From positions 1-38,266 of the forward strand of contig DYST01000006.1 in NCBI GenBank assembly GCA_020726325.1: a stretch of 38,266 bases of DNA, in the 5' to 3' direction. A model generated the notes under the pieces. The model had not been told where the DNA came from. It did not search any database and worked only from the letters and a program-made list of their open reading frames with translations. Every line of letters begins with the position of its first letter. The first letter of the stretch is position 1. Source of the DNA: Thiomicrospira cyclica (GTDB taxonomy: Bacteria > Pseudomonadota > Gammaproteobacteria > Thiomicrospirales > Thiomicrospiraceae). Shown piece after piece: positions 15,770 through 24,368 of the stretch. The translations under genes were made by a program, and so were the position numbers.

Positions 15770-17845
15770 TTACCCAATCGCAGCAAAGACATTAATTTGT
15801 CTGCTTTCGGGAACTTCACTATAAGACAAAACGACCAAAGAGGGTAATGAATAGCGGAATAAACGTGCCAAGGGTGAACGTACAAACGGATTAACCAATA
15901 AAATCGCTGCCTTACCTTCCATTTCTCTGGCTTGCACCTGCGCTCCCAATGATTGACTCAATTTTTCGGCTAAACTTGGTTCAATAGCCAACTGTCCTTC
16001 TGGCGCACCCTGCATTGATTTGAGCAAAATTTGTTCCAAATTCGGATCTAAGGTCATGACCTCAACGATATCCTCAACCCTAGGGATATTTTGTAAAATA
16101 AACTTACCCAAGGCAGTACGCACATGCACCGTTAACTGTGTCGGGTCTTTTGTTTGCCCCGAACGCTCAAGCATTGCTTCCATAATGGTTCGCATATCGC
16201 GAATCGGCACACGTTCACGTAACAGATTTTGCAATACCTGCACCATCGTCGTCATCGTCAGCGCACCAGTAACTTCATCAACTAACTTAGGCGCACTTGC
16301 TTTCATTCGCTCGAGTAGTTGTTGTACTTCTTCTAAGCCTAATAATTCGTCAGCGTTATCTTGTAAAATCTGACTTAAATGCGTCGCAATCACTGTGCCC
16401 GCATCGACAACGGTATAGCCTAATGTTTGTGCTTGATCTCGATCTTGCTTATTAATCCAAACCGCATCTAAACCAAAGGTCGGATCTTTCGTCGCAATAC
16501 CATTCAAGTCACCATAAACCTGCCCTGAGTTAATGGCTAAATCACGGTCTGGATAAATGTCTCCCGAACCCAGCGTCACGCCCATCATACTGATGCGATA
16601 TTGATTCGCACCCAAATCTAGGTTATCGCGAATATGCACGGACGGAATTAAAAAGCCCAACTCTTGCGATAGCTTACGACGCACCCCTTTAATACGCTCC
16701 AATAGCTGACCACCCTGAGCAGTATCAACCATCGGAATCAGACGATAGCCGATTTCTAAACCAAGCGTATCCACTTGCTGAACATCATCCCAACCCAACT
16801 CTGGTGGGCGTGCTGGTGCTTCTTCTTGCGCTACAGGTGCTGCAGGCGCGTTAGCTGCTACTTTCTTCTGCTTCATCAACCACCAAGCACCACCGCCAGC
16901 AAGTGCCGCTAAAGACAAAAAGACGACATTCGGCATCCCTGGAACAATACCAATTAACGCCATAATTCCTGCCGAAATTGCCAGTGGCTTAGGATCGCTT
17001 AATAGCTGATCGTTCAACTGATCTGACATTAAACGATCATCGGCATTGCGCGTTACCATTAATGCTGCCGCCACAGAAAGCAATAAGGCTGGAATTTGTG
17101 CGACCAAACCATCACCGATGGTTAATAGGGTATAAGTCTGTACTGACACAGAAAAAGGCAAGTCATGTTGCGCCATACCAATAATAAAACCACCAATGAT
17201 ATTGATGAACAAAATAATGATGCCCGCAATCGCATCACCACGCACAAACTTACTCGCACCGTCCATAGAACCATAAAAATCCGACTCACTCGCCACTTCT
17301 TTACGACGAGTCTGTGCTTGTTCTTGCGTGATTAAACCTGCATTCAAGTCAGCATCGATTGCCATTTGCTTACCGGGCATCGAGTCCAAGGCAAAACGCG
17401 CACTGACTTCGGCCACACGTCCCGCACCCTTTGTCACGACAACAAAGTTAATAACAATCAAAATAGCAAAGATAACCAAACCAACAGCATAATTACCACC
17501 GATAACAAACTCACCAAAGGCTTCGACAACGTGTCCAGCCGCCGCACCACCATTATGACCTTCCATAAGAATAATACGGGTCGAGGCAATATTCAGTGCC
17601 AAACGTAACAAAGTTGTTACCAGCAAAATTGTTGGAAAAACAGCAAAATCTAAGGGTTTTTTAACATTAAGCGTTACCATCAAAATCATTAACGATAAGG
17701 CAATGTTAAAGGTAAACAAAATATCTAAGGCAAAAGCAGGCAGGGGCAAAATCATCATTGCTAATAAGGCAACAACGACCAAAGGCGTACCCAAACCAGT
17801 GGGAGCAGCTAACTTAACCTGAGCATAAAGCTTCCGCCAATCCAT
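15770..17845 (-). CDS. flhA: Flagellar type III export protein FlhA
   Basis: A 691-aa export-gate protein with about eight N-terminal transmembrane helices (about 15-320) and a large cytoplasmic domain that docks chaperone-substrate complexes. The FHIPEP signature is present: RFALDSMPGKQMAIDADLNAG. A charged linker with an Ala/Pro stretch (NAPAAPVAQEEAPARP) joins the two halves. Length matches the family (about 690-700 aa). The gene begins 81 nt after flhB, the largest gap in this stretch. A candidate promoter in that gap could start the flhA-flhF-flhG-fliA-che transcript. Confidence 0.97.
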   Translation of the reverse strand: MDWRKLYAQVKLAAPTGLGTPLVVVALLAMMILPLPAFALDILFTFNIALSLMILMVTLNVKKPLDFAVFPTILLVTTLLRLALNIASTRIILMEGHNGGAAAGHVVEAFGEFVIGGNYAVGLVIFAILIVINFVVVTKGAGRVAEVSARFALDSMPGKQMAIDADLNAGLITQEQAQTRRKEVASESDFYGSMDGASKFVRGDAIAGIIILFINIIGGFIIGMAQHDLPFSVSVQTYTLLTIGDGLVAQIPALLLSVAAALMVTRNADDRLMSDQLNDQLLSDPKPLAISAGIMALIGIVPGMPNVVFLSLAALAGGGAWWLMKQKKVAANAPAAPVAQEEAPARPPELGWDDVQQVDTLGLEIGYRLIPMVDTAQGGQLLERIKGVRRKLSQELGFLIPSVHIRDNLDLGANQYRISMMGVTLGSGDIYPDRDLAINSGQVYGDLNGIATKDPTFGLDAVWINKQDRDQAQTLGYTVVDAGTVIATHLSQILQDNADELLGLEEVQQLLERMKASAPKLVDEVTGALTMTTMVQVLQNLLRERVPIRDMRTIMEAMLERSGQTKDPTQLTVHVRTALGKFILQNIPRVEDIVEVMTLDPNLEQILLKSMQGAPEGQLAIEPSLAEKLSQSLGAQVQAREMEGKAAILLVNPFVRSPLARLFRYSLPSLVVLSYSEVPESRQINVFAAIG

Positions 17846-17892
17846 ATCAGGCAGAACCCCTACATAACAAAGACGTATTAATCATGAGTGAC

Positions 17893-17921
17893 ATTGTACC
17901 AATCCCAGTGCATTTCACCAA
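17893..17921 (-). promoter_or_regulatory. Candidate extended -10 promoter before flhA
   Basis: On the minus strand TTGGTG (17921-17916) and TACAAT (17898-17893) are separated by 17 nt, with TGG directly before TACAAT as an extended -10. The -35 hexamer is poor. The predicted transcription start would give about a 40-nt leader to the flhA ATG at 17845. No -24/-12 (sigma-54) element was seen in this gap. Confidence 0.4.
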
Positions 17922-17926
17922 CACAA

Positions 17927-19057
17927 TCATGGTGATTGTTTTAAATCTGGCGAAACAGGAATATTAGCAAAATCTGGTAGCTTTGAGATTTTCTTGTCAC
18001 GCAGCTGATAAACCATGGCCAAAATTTGCGCAACCGATGTAAATAACGCCCGAGGAATCACCTGACCAACCTCACTGTTATAATAAAGCGCGCGTGCTAA
18101 GGCAGGAGAGCGTACAACTTGAATTTTATGCTCCTGCGCAATGGTACGAATTTGCGCTGCCATAAAGTCAATCCCCATTGCCAAAACTTTGGGCGCACTA
18201 TCGCCGCCTTCGGCATCATATTGCAAAGCAATTGCATAGTGTTCTGGGTTAGTAATAATCACATCGGCATTAGGAACATCTTGCATCATTCGCCGCTGTG
18301 CCATTTCACGTTGCATCCGACGAATACGACCTTTAATTTCAGGACTACCTTCCGTTTGCTTATACTCATCTTTAACTTCTTGTTGTGTCATTTTCATATC
18401 TTCAGCATGATGCCAAAGCTGATAAGGCGCGTCAATTAATGCAATAACAATCAATCCCAAAGTCATAACCAGAAAAGCCTGTACCAACAGATCGCCAGCA
18501 TTTGCCATACCCAACATGACTTCCACTGTCCCCAGTAAACGCAATTCATATAACGTACTGTAAATAAATAAAATAGCAATGACACTCATTAACACAAACT
18601 TTAATAATGCTTTTACTAATTCAATCAACGCCTTCACTGAAAACATGCGTTTAATACCAGCAATAGGGTTTAACTTTGAAAACTTAGGAATCATAACCTC
18701 GGTGCTAAACAACCAGCCACCCACCAGAATATTTGACAAAACAGCCATCATCAACATCGCAACCATAAAAGGCATGACCATCCACAAAGCCGCTGTCAGT
18801 TGCGCAAAAATGAGATCAGATGCCTTTTTAATATCAAATGCATGATCACGATCGAAACTCAAGCCACCAGTGGTTGCTTTAACAAAATCATCTATCATTT
18901 GTGGACCTAAAAACATAAACCAAGCAGCGGATAAGAGCATAATCAACAGTGTCCCCAACTCTTTTGAGCGTGGAACTTGACCCTTTTTTCGCGCATCGGC
19001 GAGTTTTTTATCGGATGGGGATTCGGACTTTTCCTGACCGTCTGCATTTTCTGCCAT
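17927..19057 (-). CDS. flhB: Flagellar export switch protein FlhB
   Basis: A 376-aa membrane protein of the export gate that switches substrate class from hook/rod to filament, together with FliK. The N-terminus is hydrophilic (GQEKSESPSDKKLADARKKGQVPRSKEL, the family hallmark). Four transmembrane helices lie between about 30 and 210. The cytoplasmic domain has the autocleavage site as NPEHYAIAL. Cleavage is between Asn and Pro; the third residue is Glu where many homologues have Thr. The ATG at 19057 is 1 nt from the fliR stop. A small inverted repeat (ACAATCA-CCA-TGATTGT) spans the stop codon, with no T-run. Confidence 0.97.
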   Translation of the reverse strand: MAENADGQEKSESPSDKKLADARKKGQVPRSKELGTLLIMLLSAAWFMFLGPQMIDDFVKATTGGLSFDRDHAFDIKKASDLIFAQLTAALWMVMPFMVAMLMMAVLSNILVGGWLFSTEVMIPKFSKLNPIAGIKRMFSVKALIELVKALLKFVLMSVIAILFIYSTLYELRLLGTVEVMLGMANAGDLLVQAFLVMTLGLIVIALIDAPYQLWHHAEDMKMTQQEVKDEYKQTEGSPEIKGRIRRMQREMAQRRMMQDVPNADVIITNPEHYAIALQYDAEGGDSAPKVLAMGIDFMAAQIRTIAQEHKIQVVRSPALARALYYNSEVGQVIPRALFTSVAQILAMVYQLRDKKISKLPDFANIPVSPDLKQSP

Positions 19058-19058
19058 G

Positions 19059-19841
19059 TTATCGACTCAACTGATACTGAGAAACAAATGAAAGCGTAGT
19101 CTTCATAAAATATTGAAACTGCTCTAATAATAAAGGCAGTAACCACAACATCAATAAAAAACCACCAATAATGGTAATCACGAAACCAATCGAAAATACA
19201 TTTAATGTCGGTGCTGCTCGACCAATCAATCCTAAAGCCATATTAGCGAGCAATAATGCCGTAATTGTCGGTAAAGCAACAACCATTGCCCAAGCAAAAA
19301 TATGACTCCCCCAAAAAGCAATCTCTTTTACAGTTGCCGTCGATAAAAAGTGCCCATTGAGTGGCAATTGAACAAAACTATCACTCAACATTTGAATGAC
19401 TAACAAATGCCCATCTAATACCACAAAAAACAAGGTTGCCACGATGGTATAAAATTGACTAATCACAGGTGAGCTTGCCCCAGTCGAAGGGTCAACCATA
19501 GAAGCGAACCCCAACCCCATACCGTTAGCAATCATTTGACCTGCCAACGTGATCGCTTGGAATACAACGACAAATGCTAACCCCATTGCCAAGCCAATAC
19601 CAGCTTGTTCAATGGTCATGTACAAGCCTTCGTTGGTAAATGGATCGATGGGATGGTCTAATTTAATGGACGGCGCAATCGCGGCACTAATGATGATTGC
19701 AATAATTAACTTGAATCGCGTTGAAATGGTACGCGCTGACAAGACTGGCATAACAGCCATCAAAGCACCAACACGTATAAAAGGCCAAAAAAATGCTCCC
19801 CACCAAGACAAAAATGCATCGTAGGTAAACTGCGTTTGCAC
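19059..19841 (-). CDS. fliR: Flagellar export protein FliR
   Basis: A 260-aa membrane protein of the FliPQR export core, with about six hydrophobic helices covering most of the sequence. Family features include FIRVGALMAVMPVLSARTISTRFK near the N-terminus and MGLGFASMVDPSTGASSPVISQFY in the middle. The start is a GTG at 19841, only 5 nt after the fliQ stop and without a clear ribosome site, so coupling to fliQ is likely. Length is normal for FliR. Confidence 0.95.
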   Translation of the reverse strand: MQTQFTYDAFLSWWGAFFWPFIRVGALMAVMPVLSARTISTRFKLIIAIIISAAIAPSIKLDHPIDPFTNEGLYMTIEQAGIGLAMGLAFVVVFQAITLAGQMIANGMGLGFASMVDPSTGASSPVISQFYTIVATLFFVVLDGHLLVIQMLSDSFVQLPLNGHFLSTATVKEIAFWGSHIFAWAMVVALPTITALLLANMALGLIGRAAPTLNVFSIGFVITIIGGFLLMLWLLPLLLEQFQYFMKTTLSFVSQYQLSR

Positions 19842-19846
19842 AAAAG

Positions 19847-20116
19847 CTAACCAATGACTTCTGGAATAGAGAGAATCAATTCACGTGTATAATCTACAAG
19901 AACAGCTAATAGCCAAGGCCCACCAAGCGTCAACACCGCGACAATAGCAACCAGTTTTGGAATAAAGCTCAGCGTCATTTCGTTAATTTGCGTTGCTGCC
20001 TGAAACATACCGACAAGCAAACCAATAACCAAAGTAGGCAACAACAAAGGAGCAGATAGTAAAATCGTCACCTCTAGCATTTTTTGTCCAATACTGAGAA
20101 CCGTCTCCGATGTCAT
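19847..20116 (-). CDS. fliQ: Flagellar export protein FliQ
   Basis: An 89-aa protein with two transmembrane helices, part of the FliPQR export channel. The family motif FQAATQINEMTLSFIPK is intact, and the length matches the family exactly. It lies 17 nt after fliP and 5 nt before fliR. Confidence 0.97.
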   Translation of the reverse strand: MTSETVLSIGQKMLEVTILLSAPLLLPTLVIGLLVGMFQAATQINEMTLSFIPKLVAIVAVLTLGGPWLLAVLVDYTRELILSIPEVIG

Positions 20117-20133
20117 CTCTTAAAACCTCATCG

Positions 20134-20895
20134 TTATAAACCACCAGGAACAACAAAACTATTCGCCAGTGTCCCCATAATTAAACTCCAGCCATCAACC
20201 AATACAAACAACATCAGTTTAAAGGGCATCGAAATAATCATTGGTGACAACATCATCATACCCATCGACATCAAAAGAGAAGACACAACCAAATCAATCA
20301 CCAGAAAGGGAATAAATAACAAAAAACCAATTTGAAAGGCTGTTTTTAATTCACTGGTAATAAAAGCGGGAATCAAGACGCGAAAGGGAACGGTATCAGG
20401 TGTATCTAATTTGACATTTGCCATTTCACCAAACAAGGCTAAATCATTTTCCCGTGTTTGCTGAATCATAAATTGACGCATAGGACCAGATCCAGCTTCA
20501 ATTGCCTGCATCAAATTCATTTGTTCGTTAAGATAAGGCTCTACGGCATCTTGATTAATTTTATCAAAGACAGGAGCCATAATGAACAGCGTCATAAACA
20601 ATGCTAAACCAATTAACACCTGGTTAGATGGTGTTTGCATCGTACCCAAAGCCTGACGCAAAATTGACAGTACAATCACAATACGCATAAAAGAAGTCAT
20701 GGTCATTAATGCCGCTGGTAATAAAGTTAACCCCGTCATTAAGAGTAGAATTTGAATTGATAAAGTATACTCTTGCTGACCAGTAACAGTATTCATCTGC
20801 ACATTAAAAGCGGGAATGCCCACTTCTGCACTTAGCCCTAACGGCATAAGCGTTAGCAGAATACTCATCATCAGCACAAGGCGTTTAATCATCAT
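20134..20895 (-). CDS. fliP: Flagellar export protein FliP
   Basis: A 253-aa core component of the export channel. A cleavable-looking signal peptide ([24 protein letters not shown]) is typical of FliP. It is followed by the conserved [37 protein letters not shown]-like block (here ALFMTLFIM) and the C-terminal pair of hydrophobic segments with [22 protein letters not shown]. The ATG at 20895 overlaps the end of fliO by 11 nt. Confidence 0.97.
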   Translation of the reverse strand: MMIKRLVLMMSILLTLMPLGLSAEVGIPAFNVQMNTVTGQQEYTLSIQILLLMTGLTLLPAALMTMTSFMRIVIVLSILRQALGTMQTPSNQVLIGLALFMTLFIMAPVFDKINQDAVEPYLNEQMNLMQAIEAGSGPMRQFMIQQTRENDLALFGEMANVKLDTPDTVPFRVLIPAFITSELKTAFQIGFLLFIPFLVIDLVVSSLLMSMGMMMLSPMIISMPFKLMLFVLVDGWSLIMGTLANSFVVPGGL

Positions 20896-21340
20896 GACTA
20901 ACTTTTTGACGACGCTGTAAGGCAGATTGTAATTTTTGCGCGAAACCTTCTGTCAAAGGTGCGCCATTAGCAACATTAGGTTCAGTAATATTAATTGGCT
21001 CTGCCAGTAAATGGAGTAAAGATATTTCAACCGCAGTAACGCCAATTACGAGCTGCTCTTGTCCAACTTGAATCAACAAGACGCGCTCACGCGAGCCAAC
21101 CGAAACCGCACCCAAAATTTTAAGATGTCCATTTGCCGCACCCTGAACTAAACCAGCACGTCGCAGCACCCAAGCAACAGCCAACAGCAAGCCTAACACA
21201 AGCATCAAGACAAATAGCATTTGTGCCAACATGCCACCAAAACCAGATGCTGGTGCAACAGCTTTTTCGGTTTCTTGTGCCACAACAAGGCATGGCATGA
21301 GAAACAATAAAACTGAAATTAATCGGGTAAACATCAACAT
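20885..21340 (-). CDS. fliO: Flagellar biosynthesis protein FliO
   Basis: A 151-aa bitopic membrane protein thought to help assemble FliP. A signal-like N-terminus ([16 protein letters not shown]) precedes a transmembrane helix ([19 protein letters not shown]). The cytoplasmic FliO domain follows ([30 protein letters not shown]). The ATG overlaps the fliN stop as TAATG. Sequence conservation is low in this family, but the position between fliN and fliP and the domain core agree. Confidence 0.93.
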   Translation of the reverse strand: MLMFTRLISVLLFLMPCLVVAQETEKAVAPASGFGGMLAQMLFVLMLVLGLLLAVAWVLRRAGLVQGAANGHLKILGAVSVGSRERVLLIQVGQEQLVIGVTAVEISLLHLLAEPINITEPNVANGAPLTEGFAQKLQSALQRRQKVSHDD

Positions 21341-21768
21341 TAGCGTAACTTTTTAACCCGTTCGATGGGGCTAACAACGTCGGTTAAGCGCACACCAAAT
21401 TTATCATTAACCACGACTACCTCACCATGCGCAATCAAAGTACCATTAACCAAGACATCTAAAGGCTCACCTGCCAAACGCTCTAACTCAATAATCGAGC
21501 CTTGCGTATAGGAGAGTAAACTACGGATGGTAACGTAGGCACGTCCAATCTCTAACGACAGTGTAACAGGCACGTCCATGACAACATCAAGATCGACCTT
21601 GTCTTTACCGCCTTTAGCTGTTTTTGTTTTAGTCGCAGATTCAGCTTCTGCCTGTTCTGATAGCGCTGCTCCCCAAGGATCTTCTTCATCAACAGCATCA
21701 GTGCCAGCTTCTGACTCTGCCTGTTCGGCAAGAGCCGCTGCCCAAGGATCTTCTTCCGTTTCGCTCAT
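21340..21768 (-). CDS. fliN: Flagellar switch protein FliN, duplicated N-terminal motif
   Basis: A 142-aa C-ring protein. The C-terminal SpoA domain is intact (VMDVPVTLSLEIGRAYVTIRSLLSYTQGSIIELERLAGEPLDVLVNGTLIAHGEVVVVNDKFGVRLTDVV). The N-terminus has two copies of a similar segment, EEDPWAAALAEQAE and EEDPWGAALSEQAE, about 22 residues apart. Relatives I recall carry one. The gene begins immediately after the fliM stop (TAAATG). Confidence 0.96.
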   Translation of the reverse strand: MSETEEDPWAAALAEQAESEAGTDAVDEEDPWGAALSEQAEAESATKTKTAKGGKDKVDLDVVMDVPVTLSLEIGRAYVTIRSLLSYTQGSIIELERLAGEPLDVLVNGTLIAHGEVVVVNDKFGVRLTDVVSPIERVKKLR

Positions 21769-22797
21769 TTACCACTCCAATGCGGTTTCTCGATCTCGAT
21801 ACGCGGGATGGCGTGTGAAATCCATCACTTGTATTGCTTTTTTACCTTCAAAATCGCCCAATCGTCCATGCGCAATGGTAATATCTTCTACACGAACAGG
21901 AACTAAGTCAGGCATTTCAATTGGGATAATATCCCCCACTTCCATCGCTAACAAGTCTTCCATCGACATATTAACGCGTGCTAATTCAGTGGATAACAAG
22001 ACTTCGATGTCTTTGGCTTCATCACGTATGGTTTTGTTCCAACGCTTATCACCTTCACCCTGTAATGAACGCATGCCCTCTTCGAGAATATCACGAATTG
22101 GCTCTAACATAGAGTAAGCCATCACAATGTCAATGCGTCCTTCTTGATTTTCAAAACGCACATAAACAGGCGAAATAACAACCATTTCGATGGGATCAAC
22201 AATCGAAGCAAACTTAGGATTCATTTCACTATTTAATACTTCCAGTTCGATTGGTAAAACAGGTTCCCAAGAAAGCATCAAACAGCGCGTACACTCATTG
22301 ACTAAATTACTAATAAGCCCCATTTCAACGGGGGTGTATTCTCGACCTTCAATCTTAAAACGCATTTGACCGTTACCACCGTAGTAAAGATCAATAATGC
22401 TAAAAATCAATTTTGAGTCGAGCGTAAGCAACCCTACCCCACCCAAAGCATCAATTCGAAGAATATTCAAACTACTGGGAAAGAATAAATTACGCAGATA
22501 CTCGTTCATTTTAATGATCTTGACTTCACCTGCAACCACCTCAACCTCCGTCTGAACCATATCAACTAATTTACGCTGAAAACAACGCGAAAATCGCTCG
22601 GTGATGATATCTAGTGCGGGAAAGCGACCGCGAATAATGCGTTCTTGGTTGGTAAAGTCAAATGCTTTGAGCGTTCCTAAGTCAGTACCTGAAGTATCTG
22701 TTTCTGTTTCAACCTCACCCCCCCCCATACCTCGGAGGAGGGCATCGATTTCATCTTGCTCTAATACATCTTCTTTAGGACCCATCGTTCCTAACAT
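21769..22797 (-). CDS. fliM: Flagellar switch protein FliM
   Basis: A 342-aa C-ring protein that binds CheY-P and reverses rotation. The N-terminal CheY-binding peptide is LEQDEIDALLRG (12-23). A Gly-rich linker encoded by a run of nine G follows. The middle CheC-like domain has YYGGNGQM, and the C-terminal SpoA domain ends with VMDFTRHPAYRDRETALEW. The ATG at 22797 lacks a clear ribosome site. An ATG four codons later has AGGA close upstream, so the start may be 22785. It lies 25 nt after fliL. Confidence 0.97.
   Translation of the reverse strand: MLGTMGPKEDVLEQDEIDALLRGMGGGEVETETDTSGTDLGTLKAFDFTNQERIIRGRFPALDIITERFSRCFQRKLVDMVQTEVEVVAGEVKIIKMNEYLRNLFFPSSLNILRIDALGGVGLLTLDSKLIFSIIDLYYGGNGQMRFKIEGREYTPVEMGLISNLVNECTRCLMLSWEPVLPIELEVLNSEMNPKFASIVDPIEMVVISPVYVRFENQEGRIDIVMAYSMLEPIRDILEEGMRSLQGEGDKRWNKTIRDEAKDIEVLLSTELARVNMSMEDLLAMEVGDIIPIEMPDLVPVRVEDITIAHGRLGDFEGKKAIQVMDFTRHPAYRDRETALEW
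22718..22726 (-). repeat. Homopolymer G9 in fliM coding strand
   Basis: Nine consecutive C on the plus strand give G9 in the coding strand, encoding the Gly run in RGMGGGEVE just after the CheY-binding peptide. A change of one base would truncate FliM after about 25 residues. Confidence 0.9.
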
Positions 22798-22822
22798 GGT
22801 AAAACCCGCGCTTTATTGAGCA

Positions 22823-23416
22823 TTATTGCATGACAAAACGTTCAACTAAAATCTTATCGAGTAAGTCAGGATAAACTTTTTGTCCGTCTAAAGCGGCACG
22901 AGAAATAGCTAAAATTTCTTCTGCTACCTTTTCTTGCGCATCATCTGCACTCATTTCGGTATAAGTTTTTTTACGCAACGCTGCAGAAATATCATTGACC
23001 AAGATTGGTTTAATTGCTGTTAGCTCAGTCACAACTTCTGGAAAATTGGTCATCATTTTAATTTTGATGGCTAAATGCTTTGCTTTGCCTTCACCTTTAA
23101 AATTAACCACCAACTGTTCTAAGTCAAAAAACTGGGGTGATGATCCTGGTGCTGGTGCATGAAATTGTTTATAGCTTGGCGAATAGGCTTTACCATGATC
23201 AGCTGGCTTATAAGGCTCTTCCTTAGGTGCTTCTGCATGATCAGCTCCTGCTTTATCATCGTGCTTTTGACCTAACATCATAAACGCCGCCACGCCAACA
23301 GCGACGATTAATACAACGACAAGAACAATGAGAACAATCATTAATCCATTGCCACTCTTTTTAGGGGCTTCAACTTCGGTTTCTGCAGGTGCTGCTGCGG
23401 CTGGTTTTGCTGCCAT
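22823..23416 (-). CDS. fliL: Flagellar basal-body protein FliL
   Basis: A protein of about 197 aa with one transmembrane helix (LMIVLIVLVVVLIVAVGVAAFMML, about 25-48). Its periplasmic domain (QFFDLEQLVVNFKGEGKAKHLAIKIKMM) forms rings around stator units in other species. The C-terminus LVERFVMQ is typical. The track begins at 23425. I start at ATG 23416 (MAAKPAAAAP) because AAGGA lies nine bases upstream of it but abuts the earlier ATG. It sits 22 nt after motB, so FliL is next to the stator genes it acts on. Confidence 0.93.
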   Translation of the reverse strand: MAAKPAAAAPAETEVEAPKKSGNGLMIVLIVLVVVLIVAVGVAAFMMLGQKHDDKAGADHAEAPKEEPYKPADHGKAYSPSYKQFHAPAPGSSPQFFDLEQLVVNFKGEGKAKHLAIKIKMMTNFPEVVTELTAIKPILVNDISAALRKKTYTEMSADDAQEKVAEEILAISRAALDGQKVYPDLLDKILVERFVMQ

Positions 23417-23438
23417 AGTGATCATTCCTTAAGTAAAT

Positions 23439-24320
23439 TTAGGGGGTTAATTTTAAATCTTTTGCGCCACCAGCTGCTTTAGAGTCAGAGATACTTTGCA
23501 GGTTACGCTCTGCTTCTTTCGTCAGCACAATGATGCTAATGCGTCTATTACGAGGATTATAGGGGTTTTCGCGGTCGTATGGAACCGTATCTGCTAAACC
23601 AACCACTTGTGCGACCTTATTTACCTTAACGCCACCATTAATTAACTCCCTCCGCGCAGCATTGGCACGATCAGAAGAAAGCTCCCAGTTGCTATAGTCG
23701 TCCGCACCTTTATATTTTAAGGAATCGGTATGTCCAGCAATACTAATTTTATTATCGGATGATTTTAAAACTGTCCCCATCTCTTTTAGAATGGTGGCTG
23801 CATAGTCTTTCGGCAAGTCAACCCCAGCATCGAACATCGGACGTTTACGATCGTCTAATACCTGAATGCGCAAGCCACTTGGCGTGACATCAATTTGTAA
23901 TTGTTCTTTAAATTTGGAGAGTTCTTCGTTAGAGTCAATTTTTTTTTCGAGCTGCTCTTTCAAGTCTTCTAATTTTTTTTGTTCTTTTTCTTTATCTTCA
24001 GGCGTATCCCCTTCAACGGACATAGGCGCGTCCATCATACCGCCCATGTCGATTAGTGAGGTTGTCGCTTGACTGGCTTTATCTTTTGCAGGAACGAGCA
24101 CACTGGGTGCTGCTTCAATAACCGTCGGATCACGAAAGAAGGCAGCAATTTCTTTTTTCTCTTCATCGTTTGTACCACCTAATACCCACAACATCAAAAA
24201 GAATGCCATGGTAGCTGTCATTAAGTCAGCAAAAGCAATTTTCCACGCACCACCATGTGCTGCGTGAGGACACTTTTTACCACGTTTAATGATAATGGAT
24301 TGTTCACCTGCATCAGCCAT
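23439..24320 (-). CDS. motB: Flagellar stator protein MotB
   Basis: A 293-aa stator subunit that anchors MotA to peptidoglycan. The transmembrane helix carries the ion-binding Asp (D32 in AFADLMTATMAFFLMLWVL). A plug/linker and a highly charged coiled-coil stretch (DKEKEQKKLEDLKEQLEKK) follow. The OmpA-like peptidoglycan-binding domain shows SIAGHTDS and WELSSDRANAARREL. The N-terminus RGKKCPHAAHGGAWKIAF matches MotB of the E. coli/Pseudomonas MotAB kind, which suggests proton coupling. Two A homopolymers lie in the coiled-coil part. Confidence 0.95.
   Translation of the reverse strand: MADAGEQSIIIKRGKKCPHAAHGGAWKIAFADLMTATMAFFLMLWVLGGTNDEEKKEIAAFFRDPTVIEAAPSVLVPAKDKASQATTSLIDMGGMMDAPMSVEGDTPEDKEKEQKKLEDLKEQLEKKIDSNEELSKFKEQLQIDVTPSGLRIQVLDDRKRPMFDAGVDLPKDYAATILKEMGTVLKSSDNKISIAGHTDSLKYKGADDYSNWELSSDRANAARRELINGGVKVNKVAQVVGLADTVPYDRENPYNPRNRRISIIVLTKEAERNLQSISDSKAAGGAKDLKLTP
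23939..23980 (-). repeat. Homopolymers A9 and A8 in motB coding strand
   Basis: Runs of nine T (23939-23947) and eight T (23973-23980) on the plus strand give A9 and A8 in the coding strand, encoding EKKID and QKKLE in the charged linker. Such runs can cause polymerase slippage and frame loss before the peptidoglycan-binding domain. Confidence 0.88.
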
Positions 24321-24368
24321 GAACCTTATCTCCCCCTATTAAAGCGACAAGTTGCTCTTTTTTAACGA

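Noticed and set aside
17927-17941. Terminator after flhB (ACAATCA-CCA-TGATTGT)
   Set aside because: The stem is AT-rich, includes the stop codon and has no T-run.
17927-19057. FlhB autocleavage site NPEH as a defect
   Set aside because: Cleavage is between Asn and Pro, and the third position varies in the family, so this is not evidence of lost function.
21578-22117. 179-aa plus-strand ORF, the longest antisense frame
   Set aside because: It is Ser-rich low-complexity sequence opposite fliN and fliM, which are intact and conserved.
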